Notes: generated from the sequence alone by a model not told the origin. Shown: positions 41,882 through 49,921, counted from the first letter of the stretch. The stretch is DNA of 64,000 nt from Bacillus sp. ISL-7 (GCF_018613065.1 NZ_JAGGQW010000022.1:1-64000); one strand, 5' to 3'. Translations and numbers: made by a program.

Positions 41882-43026
41882 TGAAGGATATCCTCTGGTT
41901 AATTCAGAACACGTTACGTGTGACGTTTCGAAAAAAGAAAAACATTATTATGTATCTATGTATGCCGTTAATCGGGATTTTTATCTCGCTGCTCGTCTAT
42001 GGCGGCGATCAAAAAACAATCCTCCATGTTGGAATTGTTAATCAGGACACTAGCAAGATTACTACGGATACAATTCAATTTTTAAAAAGATTAGAGAATG
42101 TGGAAATCTCCAAGATTAACGCGGCCGATGTTCAAGATCAAATCTCGTCTGGCGATCTAGATAGTGTTATTACCTTTGAAAAAGGATATTCTGACAGTGT
42201 CCTGGCTGGGGAGCCTGATCATATCCAACTAACCTCGATCAAGGGTGCAGCAATTACCGCATACGTGAAATCTTATTTACATCAGTATATCGATAATATT
42301 GCGACGATCAGTTATGTTGCGGGAGGTAATCAACAGACTTTTGAGCAGATGTATCAGGATTACCAGCAAACAGATTATAAACTGAACACAAATGCTTTAG
42401 AGGATTCTTCAAAAAACAAGTTTATGACCAACCAAACGATTGGCTTCCTGATTATGATCATGCTGATGTCGGCCGGCAATATGTCCGAGATCATCCTTTT
42501 GGAAAAAGAAAACCGCACCTATTTTCGGTTATTATCAACACCGATTAATGCCAGGAAGTATATCTTCTCCAATGTCATGGTCAACATGATTGTGATGACG
42601 ATACAGGTGCTGATCACGTTAACGATTATGAAAAGTATCTTTGGTATTGGCATCAATATGTCCTTTTGGTCAGCGGCGTTCGTCATGCTGCTATTTTCAT
42701 TGATTTCCGTAGGGATTTCATTAGTGATTGTTTCTTTTTCAAACAGCCGCAGTGCCGCGGGCGCCTTACAAAATTTAATTATCACCCCGACCGTGATGCT
42801 TTCCGGCTGCTTCTGGCCGGTGGAAGTGATGCCGAAATCGTTACAGAAAATTGCTAATTTCCTGCCGCAGCGCTGGACATTGGATACGTTAACGAAGCTT
42901 CAGGAAGGCGATTCGTTTAGCGGGTTGTATTTAAATTTCATGATCCTATTCGCCTTTGCCGCTGCGTTTTTCTTGATTGCGGTGTATCGATTCAGCCGAA
43001 ATAATTCGACACAGACTTTTGTGTAA
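41881..43026 (+). CDS. ABC-2 permease (LnrN-like)
   Basis: A 381-residue permease with the same architecture as its neighbour: N-terminal helix, extracellular domain and five C-terminal helices (FRLLSTPINARKYIFSNVMVN..., ...LIITPTVMLSGCFWPVEVMPKSLQKIANFLPQRW). The LSGxxWPxExMP...P motif is typical of ABC-2 drug/lipid exporters. It forms a heterodimeric membrane domain with the upstream permease. Confidence 0.82.
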   Translation: MKDILWLIQNTLRVTFRKKKNIIMYLCMPLIGIFISLLVYGGDQKTILHVGIVNQDTSKITTDTIQFLKRLENVEISKINAADVQDQISSGDLDSVITFEKGYSDSVLAGEPDHIQLTSIKGAAITAYVKSYLHQYIDNIATISYVAGGNQQTFEQMYQDYQQTDYKLNTNALEDSSKNKFMTNQTIGFLIMIMLMSAGNMSEIILLEKENRTYFRLLSTPINARKYIFSNVMVNMIVMTIQVLITLTIMKSIFGIGINMSFWSAAFVMLLFSLISVGISLVIVSFSNSRSAAGALQNLIITPTVMLSGCFWPVEVMPKSLQKIANFLPQRWTLDTLTKLQEGDSFSGLYLNFMILFAFAAAFFLIAVYRFSRNNSTQTFV

Positions 43027-43065
43027 ATAAGGATATGCGATATACCTGCCTCAAAAATCCAGAAC

Positions 43066-43100
43066 AAACCTCGAAGAATGTATTCTTCGAGGTTTTTTTT
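43066..43100 (+). terminator. Rho-independent terminator ending the ABC operon
   Basis: Stem AAACCTCGAAGAAT / ATTCTTCGAGGTTT followed by eight T. Confidence 0.88.
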
Positions 43101-43228
43101 GACATTTCCTTGCCACTCTTCTCTTATTCTCTCATTTTCCTTTATATATTGAAAAATGACGAAAGTTAACATACTCTCACGAAAACTAGGTTTTACATTC
43201 GACGCTTTCTATGAAGTTTCTACATAAC

Positions 43229-43245
43229 ATTACAAATTTATTACA
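43229..43245 (-). promoter_or_regulatory. WalR (YycF) box
   Basis: On the minus strand TGTAAT-N5-TGTAAT, an exact match to the WalR direct repeat TGTWAH-N5-TGTWAH. It is ~95 nt upstream of the CwlO-like start. The orientation is opposite to the gene. Confidence 0.6.
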
Positions 43246-43338
43246 TTCTGTCCAGTTCCATTGTTATTATTCTCTAACAAACTTAAACTATAGTTATACG
43301 AATTGGAATAATTTTCTCTAAGAAAAGGTGATTATAGT

Positions 43339-44670
43339 TTGAAACGGAAAACATTAATATATACGCTATCGGTTGCTCTTTTAACTACGATCGTGCAAGC
43401 AACCCCTACTTTTGCAAGTCAACCTGTTACCCAAGGACAAATCAATGAGACAAAAGGTCAAATCAACGAGACCGAAGGACAAATTGAAGAGCTAGAAACA
43501 AAGATACAACAACTAGACAACCGCATCATTATAGGAATGGAAAAAAGCAAACAACTAAACGATGATATTAAAGCACAACAAGGTCAAATGGAAGACACAA
43601 AGGCTGAAATTGAAAGAGCCAGAAAAGACTTAGAAACGAATAAAGACTATTATTCTTCCAGACTAAGAAGCATGCAGGCACAAGGGAAACAGTCCATTAT
43701 CACTTACGCAGAATTTATCATTTCGTCTAAAGATTTTTCACAGTTATTAACTCGATCTACTGCCGTTATGCAAATTCTTGAAAGTAATTCAGATATAATG
43801 CAGGCTCTAGCTAAAAAAGAAGAAACCTTAAATGCTGCAGAGCAAAAGCTTGAAAATGAATTAACCCAATTAAAAAAGAGTCAGGCTGAATTAGCTTCGG
43901 AACAGAAGCAGGTTGAAGCTGATAAAGTAGAACTGAACCAGGTATTGTCAAATTCAAAAAGCGCCTTAAAGCAAAAGCAAACGGAGCTAGCTAAACAACA
44001 AACACAAAAAAATGCACAAGATAAAGCACGCCAAGAAGCACAAGAAAAGGCACAGCAACAAGCACAAGAAAAGGCGCAGCAACAAGCACAAGAAGAGGTA
44101 CGGCAACAAGCACAAGAAGAGGCACAGCAACAAGCACAAGAAGAGGTACGGAAACAAGCACAAGAAGAGGCACAGCAACAAGCACAAGAAGAGGTACGGC
44201 AACAAGCATCAGAAGAAGTACAGCAAGAAGCACCAAAAAGGCCAAGACAACAGGCACCACAGTCTTCGGTAAAGAGCCCATCAGCTTCCAGTTCGCCGAC
44301 AATTCAAGCAACTAACTCTGACAAGGCAAATACGTTAATAGCAGCAGCTAAACAATATTTGGGTGTTCCATACGTTTGGGGCGGGTCATCTCCAAGCGGG
44401 TTTGACTGCTCAGGGTTCACTCAATATGTGTACCGATATGTTGGTATTAGTCTTCCAAGGGTATCCCGTGACCAACAAGATGTAGGAACCAGAATTTCTC
44501 CGGATGATGTACAGAAAGGTGATTTGGTATTTAGGGGTAACCCTGCCTACCATGTCGGCATATATATTGGAGGCGGGAAATATATACATGCCCCGCAAAC
44601 GGGTGATGTTGTGAAAATTTCTACATATAATCCGGCTAAGTTTACAACTGCAGCAAGAGTATTGCATTAG
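43339..44670 (+). CDS. CwlO-like NlpC/P60 DL-endopeptidase
   Basis: A 443-residue secreted cell-wall hydrolase: signal peptide (~1-27, ends TFASQP), two long coiled coils (residues ~35-110 and ~155-220), an Ala/Gln/Glu repeat region (KAQQQAQE / EEVRQQAQEEAQQQ, ~225-300), a linker, then an NlpC/P60 domain with catalytic Cys in FDCSGFTQYV and His in YHVGIYIGGGKYIHAP. It should cut gamma-D-Glu-mDAP bonds during elongation. TTG 43339 follows AAAAGGTGAT. A WalR box upstream fits the known regulation of CwlO. The repeat region is encoded by near-identical 30-bp DNA units. Confidence 0.87.
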   Translation: MKRKTLIYTLSVALLTTIVQATPTFASQPVTQGQINETKGQINETEGQIEELETKIQQLDNRIIIGMEKSKQLNDDIKAQQGQMEDTKAEIERARKDLETNKDYYSSRLRSMQAQGKQSIITYAEFIISSKDFSQLLTRSTAVMQILESNSDIMQALAKKEETLNAAEQKLENELTQLKKSQAELASEQKQVEADKVELNQVLSNSKSALKQKQTELAKQQTQKNAQDKARQEAQEKAQQQAQEKAQQQAQEEVRQQAQEEAQQQAQEEVRKQAQEEAQQQAQEEVRQQASEEVQQEAPKRPRQQAPQSSVKSPSASSSPTIQATNSDKANTLIAAAKQYLGVPYVWGGSSPSGFDCSGFTQYVYRYVGISLPRVSRDQQDVGTRISPDDVQKGDLVFRGNPAYHVGIYIGGGKYIHAPQTGDVVKISTYNPAKFTTAARVLH

Positions 44671-44690
44671 AGTATAAATGAATAGAAAAA

Positions 44691-44722
44691 ACAGGCTTGG
44701 AGGAAAACTCCAAGCCTGTTTG
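44691..44722 (+). terminator. Rho-independent terminator
   Basis: Stem ACAGGCTTGGAG / CTCCAAGCCTGT, then TTGGT; weak T-run. Confidence 0.75.
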
Positions 44723-44895
44723 GTATAGATCAACCTTTTTCAGTTATATAATTTTACGTCTAAGCGCCGAACTCGGTGAGAAATAGAAGGAATGTGACAC
44801 CGACTGTGAACTATAAGAAATGGAATGGTTTTAGAATTTTTTTTGCCGATAATCACATATACTAGAAAAAGGAGATATAACTTTTTTCGAAGAAG

Positions 44896-45141
44896 GTGAT
44901 AAACATAACCACAATTCAAGAAATTGCTAATGTCCTTGCCGGTCTTGAGCATAAATTAGCCCCTAACTGGCTAGAAAATGACATGATCAAAAAGACTTTA
45001 GCGATTAGTTATGATTATTGGTTAGAAGATACGGGGATCCCGATGACATTGAAAGACTTTGTGCAACAATATCTCGAACACGCCGAATATCTCGGTGGGA
45101 TTTTCTCACCAGATTCTGAAATAAATGATCTAAGTTGTTAA
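44896..45141 (+). CDS. hypothetical small protein
   Basis: An 81-residue soluble acidic protein (MINITTIQEIANVLAGLEHKLAPNWLENDMIKKTLAISYDYWLEDTGIP...) starting at GTG 44896. I do not recognise the family; similar short acidic helical proteins are common in Bacillaceae. Possibly real, since codon use resembles its neighbours and a terminator follows at 45209. Confidence 0.45.
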   Translation: MINITTIQEIANVLAGLEHKLAPNWLENDMIKKTLAISYDYWLEDTGIPMTLKDFVQQYLEHAEYLGGIFSPDSEINDLSC

Positions 45142-45144
45142 TCA

Positions 45145-45192
45145 GCTGGCAAAATAGAAACGGATCACGAAAAAGCAAAAGTAAGTGCTTAA
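45145..45192 (+). pseudogene. gene-tail fragment related to 45593-45706
   Basis: The plus-strand sequence reads SAGKIETDHEKAKVSA-stop. The DHEKAKV(S/T)A-stop end is shared with the ORF at 45593, and the underlying bases GATCACGAAAAAGCAAAAGT are identical. It looks like a duplicated, decayed 3' end. Confidence 0.35.
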
Positions 45193-45208
45193 CTGCTCTA
45201 TTTAAAGA

Positions 45209-45239
45209 AAGACGATTCGGGCTTCCGAGTCGTCTTTTT
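45209..45239 (+). terminator. Rho-independent terminator
   Basis: Stem AAGACGATTCGG / CCGAGTCGTCTT, then TTTT. Confidence 0.8.
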
Positions 45240-45307
45240 GCTTTGATTAGAATTTCTGCGGGTCATGATACTTTAGAACCCCCCAGCCTATCCCCGTATA
45301 AACCTGG

Positions 45308-45526
45308 TTAGTTATCCTGAACGATGGGTTGGTCAAGTAGATCAGCATTGACCGAAGTGGTTGTACTTTGACCTGTAATAGTCGTGATATGAACCCCTGA
45401 ATTCGAAGCACCTGAGCCAAGTGAACTCTTGGAGGCGCTTTTTGGAGAAATAAACAACGAATTACCAAATTGAACAATCCCGCCACTGACTGTATCAATC
45501 TTCACTGGAACTGGAAATTCTGACAT
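45308..45526 (-). CDS. GerPA/GerPF-family spore germination protein
   Basis: A 72-residue protein (VPVKIDTVSGGIVQFGNSLFISPKSASKSSLGSGASNSGVHITTITGQ...). The INSVSGG.V.FGDS..LSPKS.SK...GSG pattern is that of GerPA/GerPF, inner-coat proteins that let germinants reach their receptors. It stands alone here rather than in a gerPABCDEF operon. The start at 45526 has AAAGGATG upstream on the minus strand. Confidence 0.8.
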   Translation of the reverse strand: MSEFPVPVKIDTVSGGIVQFGNSLFISPKSASKSSLGSGASNSGVHITTITGQSTTTSVNADLLDQPIVQDN

Positions 45527-45592
45527 AGATGAACATCCTTTGCGTTTTAATAACTTACTATATGCCAACTTAAATGGAATGGTTCGAAAGCA

Positions 45593-45706
45593 ATGACTGC
45601 AGATAGGATTGCTGGAAGAATCGGTTTAGATCGCTGGGTGGTTCCATTTGCTGGAAAAATGAGCAAAAAAGGTCCAGATCACGAAAAAGCAAAAGTCACA
45701 GCTTAA
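45593..45706 (+). pseudogene. short ORF, probable C-terminal gene remnant
   Basis: 37 codons reading MTADRIAGRIGLDRWVVPFA then GKMSKKGPDHEKAKVTA. No ribosome binding site; the frame extends upstream as KWNGSKA without a start. It is likely the tail of a lost gene. Family not recognised. Confidence 0.35.
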
Positions 45707-45715
45707 CTTAACATC

Positions 45716-45756
45716 AAAAAGCAGAAGTTAACCTTAGGGTTCCACTTCTGCTTTTC
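45716..45756 (+). terminator. Rho-independent terminator
   Basis: Stem AGCAGAAGTTAACC / GTTCCACTTCTGCT (imperfect), then TTTCTATTTT. Confidence 0.7.
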
Positions 45757-45914
45757 TATTTTAAGTTTAAACTCATTTTATGCCATCCGATATGTGGATC
45801 TCATTGATTTCCATTTAAGTTGCCACCCTTTATTTTTTTGCCACTAAAATTTATTTTTAGATTTTGTTCCAAATCACCTTTTGTTCCATATGCTTTAAGA
45901 TAAGGGGTGATGTA

Positions 45915-46205
45915 ATGACTGAACAATTTGATCTCGAGACGCTAAAGCACATAAGGAACAAACTTGATTATATTTACTATATCGCGAAAAGCAATTACAA
46001 TGATAACCCTGAATTAATGGACACGATTGAAAATTTAGCTCAAGTGTCTAACATGTTTACGAATATAAAAATTCAAGAGTTAAGCAAACAAGTCAAAACA
46101 CCAAGCCCTCAAGGATACATTTTATCAAAACTATCAAACTCTTACTCAAGAATGAAAGAGTATGAAAAACAAAAAGAAACGGATTTCCCAACTTGGAAGC
46201 TGTGA
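45915..46205 (+). CDS. hypothetical small protein
   Basis: 96 residues, helical and charged (LETLKHIRNKLDYIYYIAKSNYNDNPELMDTIENLAQVSNMFTNIKIQELSKQV). ATG 45915 follows AAGGGGTGATG. No membrane segment or signal. I do not recognise the family. Confidence 0.5.
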   Translation: MTEQFDLETLKHIRNKLDYIYYIAKSNYNDNPELMDTIENLAQVSNMFTNIKIQELSKQVKTPSPQGYILSKLSNSYSRMKEYEKQKETDFPTWKL

Positions 46206-46330
46206 AAATTGGGAAAATCGTTGATAGGCAGAAGGTTCAATTGACCTGCTGAAAGTGTGGATCGCAGGAAATACGACTAGAGGTACGGCTACCGACGATC
46301 CCGAAAGGAAGCTCAGGTAAATAAGTTCTT
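46206..46330 (+). ncRNA. candidate structured RNA
   Basis: A non-coding stretch with several nested helices: GCAGAAGGTT / GACCTGC, GGATCG (46259) / CGATCC (46299) enclosing GGTA-CGGC-TACC, and CCCGAAAGGA. It ends at the terminator-like hairpin below. It has the compact multi-stem look of a riboswitch or sRNA but does not match a class I know. Confidence 0.3.
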
Positions 46331-46331
46331 C

Positions 46332-46385
46332 TAAGGGGCGGCTTCAAGAGGCATATACATGTCTTTTGTAAGCAGCCCTTTTTCG
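46332..46385 (+). terminator. terminator-like hairpin after the candidate RNA
   Basis: Stem AAGGGGCGGCTT / AAGCAGCCCTT with a long loop, followed by TTTTCG. Confidence 0.5.
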
Positions 46386-46609
46386 TATGTTCAAGATTTG
46401 GTTATCATAATTTCTAAGAAGGATAGTGTAGTAATTTGTAATAATTTAGATGAATTCAGCAGATAATAGTTGGGAAAATTTTATAAATGCGACAGAATCC
46501 AACACACTGTTATAAAAGTACTAGATATAATAGCTTATATTGAGCAGTAGAGACTATTTTAATAGATAAATGGATAATTGAGAACGGAGAGCATTTTAGG
46601 AGGAAGAAT

Positions 46610-46747
46610 ATGAATGTTTTAGAAAGTGAAGTTGCGGTTATCGATAATGAATGGTTTGTACTAATTTTGGAAGCAAAAGAACTTGGATTATCAGTAGAAT
46701 CAATTAAGAGTTTTCTTAAAAAGAATGAGGTAAAAGGTATGAAATGA
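46610..46747 (+). CDS. SinI-like anti-repressor
   Basis: A 45-residue protein, IDNEWFVLILEAKELGLSVESIKSFLKKN, matching the SinI pattern (EW..L..EAK..G.S..EI..FL) that forms a heterodimer with SinR and frees biofilm genes. No SinR-type DNA-binding gene is adjacent. A strong TAGGAGGAAG site precedes the ATG. It is followed by a bidirectional terminator. Confidence 0.78.
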   Translation: MNVLESEVAVIDNEWFVLILEAKELGLSVESIKSFLKKNEVKGMK

Positions 46748-46784
46748 ACATTTCAATGTGATTGATCACCAGCTATATGTATTC

Positions 46785-46814
46785 AAAAAAGGGACTAATC
46801 TTAGCCCCTTTTTT
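46785..46814. terminator. bidirectional terminator
   Basis: Stem AAAAAAGGGACTAA / TTAGCCCCTTTTTT between convergent genes. Confidence 0.85.
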
Positions 46815-46837
46815 CTGTACTATTGTTCTCTTAATGG

Positions 46838-47752
46838 CTAATTAAAAGTCCCTTCTTTTACCGCTTGTGGCAGTGGTTTTTGCTGCTGGCTTAAAAAGAA
46901 GAAGACACCGAGCAGGACGAGCAGGCCGCCGACAATTTGCCAGCTGACGAGATGTTCATTTAATAAGAGGACCGCTAGAATGGTGGCACCGACGGGTTCG
47001 CCTAAAATACTCATCGAGATCGTTGTCGCATTGACGTAGTTTAAGAGCCAGTTATTAATCACATGACTGACCGTTGGAACGGTGGCGAGTAACAAGAAGA
47101 TGCCCCATTCCTTGGCAGGATATCCAGTTAAGGAAACTCCTGTTGAGAGGTTATAGATGGTAAGAATAATCGAAGCAGAGAAAAATACGCAAAAGCTATA
47201 AAGCCAATGTGATACCTTTTTGACGATCGTCTGACCGATTAATAAGTAGCCAACTACTGAGATGACACTGAAAAACGACAGCAGGTCCCCCATGATTGCA
47301 TCCTTACTTAAACCGAAATCCCCCCAGCCAATCATCATCGCTCCGATAATGGCAATACCCATGGTCATCAATGCGGACAAGGTGGTTCGTTCCTTAAATA
47401 GGAGAAAGCCTCCAAGCAAGGAGACTATCGGCTGCAAGGCAAGGATGATGGTCGAGCTTGCGACAGTTGTTAATTTCAAGGACCCGAACCAAAGGACAAA
47501 GTGCAAGGCTAGAAAGAAACCTGAAAAAAATAAAAAGAACCAATCTTTTTTCATGATATTATTAAATTCACTGCGTTTTTTCCAGACGATGGGAACCATT
47601 AAGATACTAGCAAACCACATCCGGTACATACTCAAAATCGAGGCAGGTGCGTCTGACCATTTGACAAATATAGCCGAAAATGAGATGGCAATGATTGAAA
47701 TGGTTAGCGGCAGCCCAATCGATCGTGATCCTACTTCTTGTTGTTTCATCAT
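46838..47752 (-). CDS. EamA/DMT-superfamily transporter
   Basis: A 304-residue protein with ten predicted helices in two EamA halves (residues ~10-140 and ~155-290); the second half has the typical NNWLLNYVNATTISMSILGEPVGATILAVLLLNE motif. It is a drug/metabolite exporter-type carrier of unknown substrate. GGGGAT precedes the double ATG at 47752. Monocistronic. Confidence 0.85.
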   Translation of the reverse strand: MMKQQEVGSRSIGLPLTISIIAISFSAIFVKWSDAPASILSMYRMWFASILMVPIVWKKRSEFNNIMKKDWFFLFFSGFFLALHFVLWFGSLKLTTVASSTIILALQPIVSLLGGFLLFKERTTLSALMTMGIAIIGAMMIGWGDFGLSKDAIMGDLLSFFSVISVVGYLLIGQTIVKKVSHWLYSFCVFFSASIILTIYNLSTGVSLTGYPAKEWGIFLLLATVPTVSHVINNWLLNYVNATTISMSILGEPVGATILAVLLLNEHLVSWQIVGGLLVLLGVFFFLSQQQKPLPQAVKEGTFN

Positions 47753-47839
47753 ATCCCCCTATGCCTTGTAACAGGACTTTTTCATAAAATAAGAATTTCG
47801 AAACCCGAAAGTCGGGCAAATATTTTTTATTATACCACA

Positions 47840-47854
47840 TGGTGTCAGGCACCA
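47840..47854. repeat. TGGTGTCAGGCACCA palindromic repeat (copy 3)
   Basis: Exact copy between the EamA promoter and a gene-tail fragment. Confidence 0.8.
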
Positions 47855-47862
47855 GCGCTGCA

Positions 47863-47980
47863 AAAATTCACCTTGGCGAGAGGACTAATTAAAAAACGGG
47901 AAGACGAGGTCAAGGGACAGCTTTTGTTCAGTCACTATGATGGGTTCCTTTTTAAAAAAGAGGTGTTGAAATTGCCTTGA
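47863..47980 (+). pseudogene. unrecognised gene-tail fragment
   Basis: The plus strand reads KFTLARGLIKKREDEVKGQL then LFSHYDGFLFKKEVLKLP-stop, with coding-like composition but no start. It begins right after the palindromic repeat, so the 5' part was probably lost at that point. Confidence 0.35.
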
Positions 47981-48031
47981 TCTGCCATTGACGAATGTTG
48001 TGGTGTTCTATATGATATGAAGAAGAGAATG

Positions 48032-48081
48032 CCCGTACTTGCGGGAGAGGTTCATAGCTGATACCCTCTATAAAAAACTAT
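48032..48081 (+). promoter_or_regulatory. class I preQ1 riboswitch aptamer
   Basis: The core AGAGGTTC...ACCCTCTATAAAAAACTA (48046-48080) fits the preQ1-I H-type pseudoknot: the AGAGG/CCTCT stem, C-rich loop and A-rich tail with ACTA. A CCCG-N6-CGGG hairpin sits directly upstream. It controls queF downstream. Confidence 0.88.
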
Positions 48082-48097
48082 GGATACATGACGATCA

Positions 48098-48126
48098 GCC
48101 ATGTCCATACTGGACGTGGCTTTTTT
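48098..48126 (+). terminator. riboswitch expression-platform terminator
   Basis: Stem GCCATGTCCA / TGGACGTGGC followed by six T, 17 nt after the aptamer. preQ1 binding should favour this terminator. Confidence 0.82.
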
Positions 48127-48214
48127 GTGGGATCCTTTTAGTTTGAAAAATAGAGCTGCTGCGGGAAACTCTACTCTAGTGAAGTGTCGGGATAGATTAC
48201 AAGGGGGTTTTTGT

Positions 48215-48715
48215 ATGTCTGGCAGAAGCCATGAAGAAGGTTTAAAGGATTTAACTTTATTAGGTAATCAAGGGACTACCTATTCATTTGAATATGCTCC
48301 AGAGGTATTGGAGGCGGTCGATAATCTTCATCCGGATCGTGATTATTTTGTAAAATTTAATTGCCCGGAGTTTACTAGTTTATGTCCGTTGACGGGCCAG
48401 CCGGATTTTGCGACGATGTATATTTCGTATGTACCGGATCAAAAGATTGTTGAGAGTAAGTCATTGAAGTTATATCTTTTCAGTTTCAGGAATCATGGAG
48501 ATTTCCATGAGGATTGTGTGAATATCATCATGAATGATTTAATTAAGCTGCTTGACCCAAGATACATTGAAGTTTGGGGAAAGTTTACTCCACGCGGCGG
48601 GATTTCGATTGATCCATGGTGTAACTATGGAAAGCCGGGAACAAAGTACGAAGAGATGGCAAATTTCCGTTTGATGAACCATGATCTTTATCCGGAGAAA
48701 GTGGATAATCGTTAG
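48215..48715 (+). CDS. queF: NADPH-dependent 7-cyano-7-deazaguanine reductase
   Basis: A 166-residue enzyme that reduces preQ0 to preQ1 in queuosine synthesis. It has the family core [28 protein letters not shown] with the catalytic Cys ([10 protein letters not shown]) and downstream [24 protein letters not shown] and RGGISIDPW motifs. It is the short, Bacillus-type QueF. ATG 48215 follows AAGGGGG. The preQ1 riboswitch and terminator upstream give product feedback. No other que genes are in the window. Confidence 0.95.
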   Translation: MSGRSHEEGLKDLTLLGNQGTTYSFEYAPEVLEAVDNLHPDRDYFVKFNCPEFTSLCPLTGQPDFATMYISYVPDQKIVESKSLKLYLFSFRNHGDFHEDCVNIIMNDLIKLLDPRYIEVWGKFTPRGGISIDPWCNYGKPGTKYEEMANFRLMNHDLYPEKVDNR

Positions 48716-48721
48716 AAAAAT

Positions 48722-48748
48722 GAGGCCGGAATTCCGGCCTTATTTGTA
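48722..48748 (+). terminator. Rho-independent terminator after queF
   Basis: Stem GAGGCCGGAATTCCGGCCTT, T-rich tail. Confidence 0.7.
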
Positions 48749-48814
48749 TTGTGGTTGCGATCTGATGTAGAGGAGACTTATGGAGTTTTAATACATCTTG
48801 GACAGAAACATGTT

Positions 48815-48891
48815 CTTATCCGCTAGTATAATTAAGTTATCCGCTAGTAAAAAGGCATATCCGCCAGTAAACGTAACTTATCCGCCAGTAA
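48815..48891. repeat. four 21-bp-spaced TTATCCGC(T/C)AGTAA repeats
   Basis: Copies begin at 48815, 48836, 48856 and 48877 (spacing 21, 20, 21 bp). The core TATCCGCYAGTA is invariant apart from Y; the spacer varies. They lie downstream of queF, just before the terminator of the minus-strand small gene. Confidence 0.75.
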
Positions 48892-48909
48892 GCGGTTTTT
48901 AAATTTGTT

Positions 48910-48940
48910 AAAAAGCCACGGAACCTTTCCGTGGCTTTTT
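48910..48940. terminator. bidirectional terminator
   Basis: Stem AAAAAGCCACGG / CCGTGGCTTTTT. Confidence 0.85.
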
Positions 48941-48948
48941 GAGCTGGG

Positions 48949-49125
48949 TTACCATACGTAATCGTTATGGTCATCATCTTGATAGTCATAGTCTTCATCA
49001 TCTGTTCGTCTGTTTTCAAGCCATTCATCGTCGATTATTCCGCTGAACATGATTTCATTTTGAACCTCTTCACTATTCCATTCGTTATCGATCATATTTC
49101 CACGAAGATTCGGGTCGTTTGTCAT
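48949..49125 (-). CDS. small acidic protein
   Basis: 58 residues, very acidic, with the C-terminal half RTDDEDYDYQDDDHNDYVW. A perfect GGAGGTG site 9 nt upstream and a terminator downstream support a real gene. Family not recognised; small acidic peptides of this type are found in Bacillaceae spores. Confidence 0.6.
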   Translation of the reverse strand: MTNDPNLRGNMIDNEWNSEEVQNEIMFSGIIDDEWLENRRTDDEDYDYQDDDHNDYVW

Positions 49126-49264
49126 CTTTTTTTCACCTCCTTTACTATCATTGCCAATTTTCTCGTGACTATAATATTAAAGGTGGGAGAAAAGAAAGCT
49201 TGGTGTTATTAGTGGGAATTGGTGGTTTTAATATATCTAGTCTAATGAATAAAATTTATAATTC

Positions 49265-49278
49265 TGGTGCCTGACACC
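49265..49278. repeat. TGGTGTCAGGCACCA palindromic repeat (copy 4, inverse)
   Basis: TGGTGCCTGACACC. The surrounding 49126-49413 holds no gene. Confidence 0.7.
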
Positions 49279-49413
49279 CTGCTGAGCGTTTTCACCAGAA
49301 GTTATTAAAGGGAAGGAGCAGGGGAGATTTTACACATCCAAATCAATTCAAAATACTATTTGGACATGGTGAGACATATTTTTATATAAAGCTTGGAATA
49401 TAAGGGGATAATC

Positions 49414-49884
49414 ATGGCTAAAAAATATGGACCTTCCAAAGGTATGATTATTGGGATCGTTTTGATTGTTAGTAGCTTAGCAATTTTTCTGGCAATGAAG
49501 TTTGCTTTCTTTTCTCCTAGCAATCAGGCAAAGGAAATGGTCGACGAGTTTTATAGGTATGAAGCTGACGGTGATTTCGCGAATTCATGGAATCTATTTC
49601 ATTCTGCTATGAAGGAAAAGTTTACTAAAGGAAACTACATCCAGGATCGTGCCCATGTGTTTATGAACCATTTTGGGGTGGAAACCTTCACCCATACAAT
49701 CGGCAAGCCGGAAGAAGTGAAAAAGTGGAAGATGTCTAAAACTGGACCTTTGCTGAAAGATGTATACAAGGTTCCTGTCACCCAAACCTATAAAGGGAAA
49801 TATGGAAATTTTGATTTAAAGCAAGAGGTCTTTGTAGTAAAAGAAAAAGGTGAGTGGAGGATTATGTGGGATTATAATCAGTAA
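49414..49884 (+). CDS. membrane-anchored NTF2-like (DUF4878-type) protein
   Basis: A 156-residue protein with one N-terminal membrane helix (GMIIGIVLIVSSLAIFLAMKFAF) and an extracellular NTF2-like fold (KEMVDEFYRYEADGDFANSWNLFHSAMKEKFTKGNYIQDRAHVF...GEWRIMWDYN). The fold binds small ligands or other proteins; the role is unknown. ATG 49414 follows AAGGGGA. A terminator follows. Confidence 0.65.
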   Translation: MAKKYGPSKGMIIGIVLIVSSLAIFLAMKFAFFSPSNQAKEMVDEFYRYEADGDFANSWNLFHSAMKEKFTKGNYIQDRAHVFMNHFGVETFTHTIGKPEEVKKWKMSKTGPLLKDVYKVPVTQTYKGKYGNFDLKQEVFVVKEKGEWRIMWDYNQ

Positions 49885-49892
49885 TTTAGATC

Positions 49893-49921
49893 AAAGAGAG
49901 GTGATTCATGCTCTCTTTTTC
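49893..49921 (+). terminator. Rho-independent terminator
   Basis: Stem AAAGAGAG / CTCTCTTT, then TTC. Confidence 0.75.

Noticed and set aside
43987..44311. Leu/Val-rich long open frames antisense to the CwlO-like gene
   Set aside because: They mirror the Gln/Ala/Glu repeat on the other strand and have no ribosome binding site.
48837..49028. Minus-strand 63-codon frame overlapping the small acidic gene
   Set aside because: It lacks a ribosome binding site, while the acidic gene in another frame has a perfect GGAGGTG.
49261..49290. Terminator at the TGGTGCCTGACACC palindrome
   Set aside because: Short stem without a T-run; it is a copy of the dispersed repeat.
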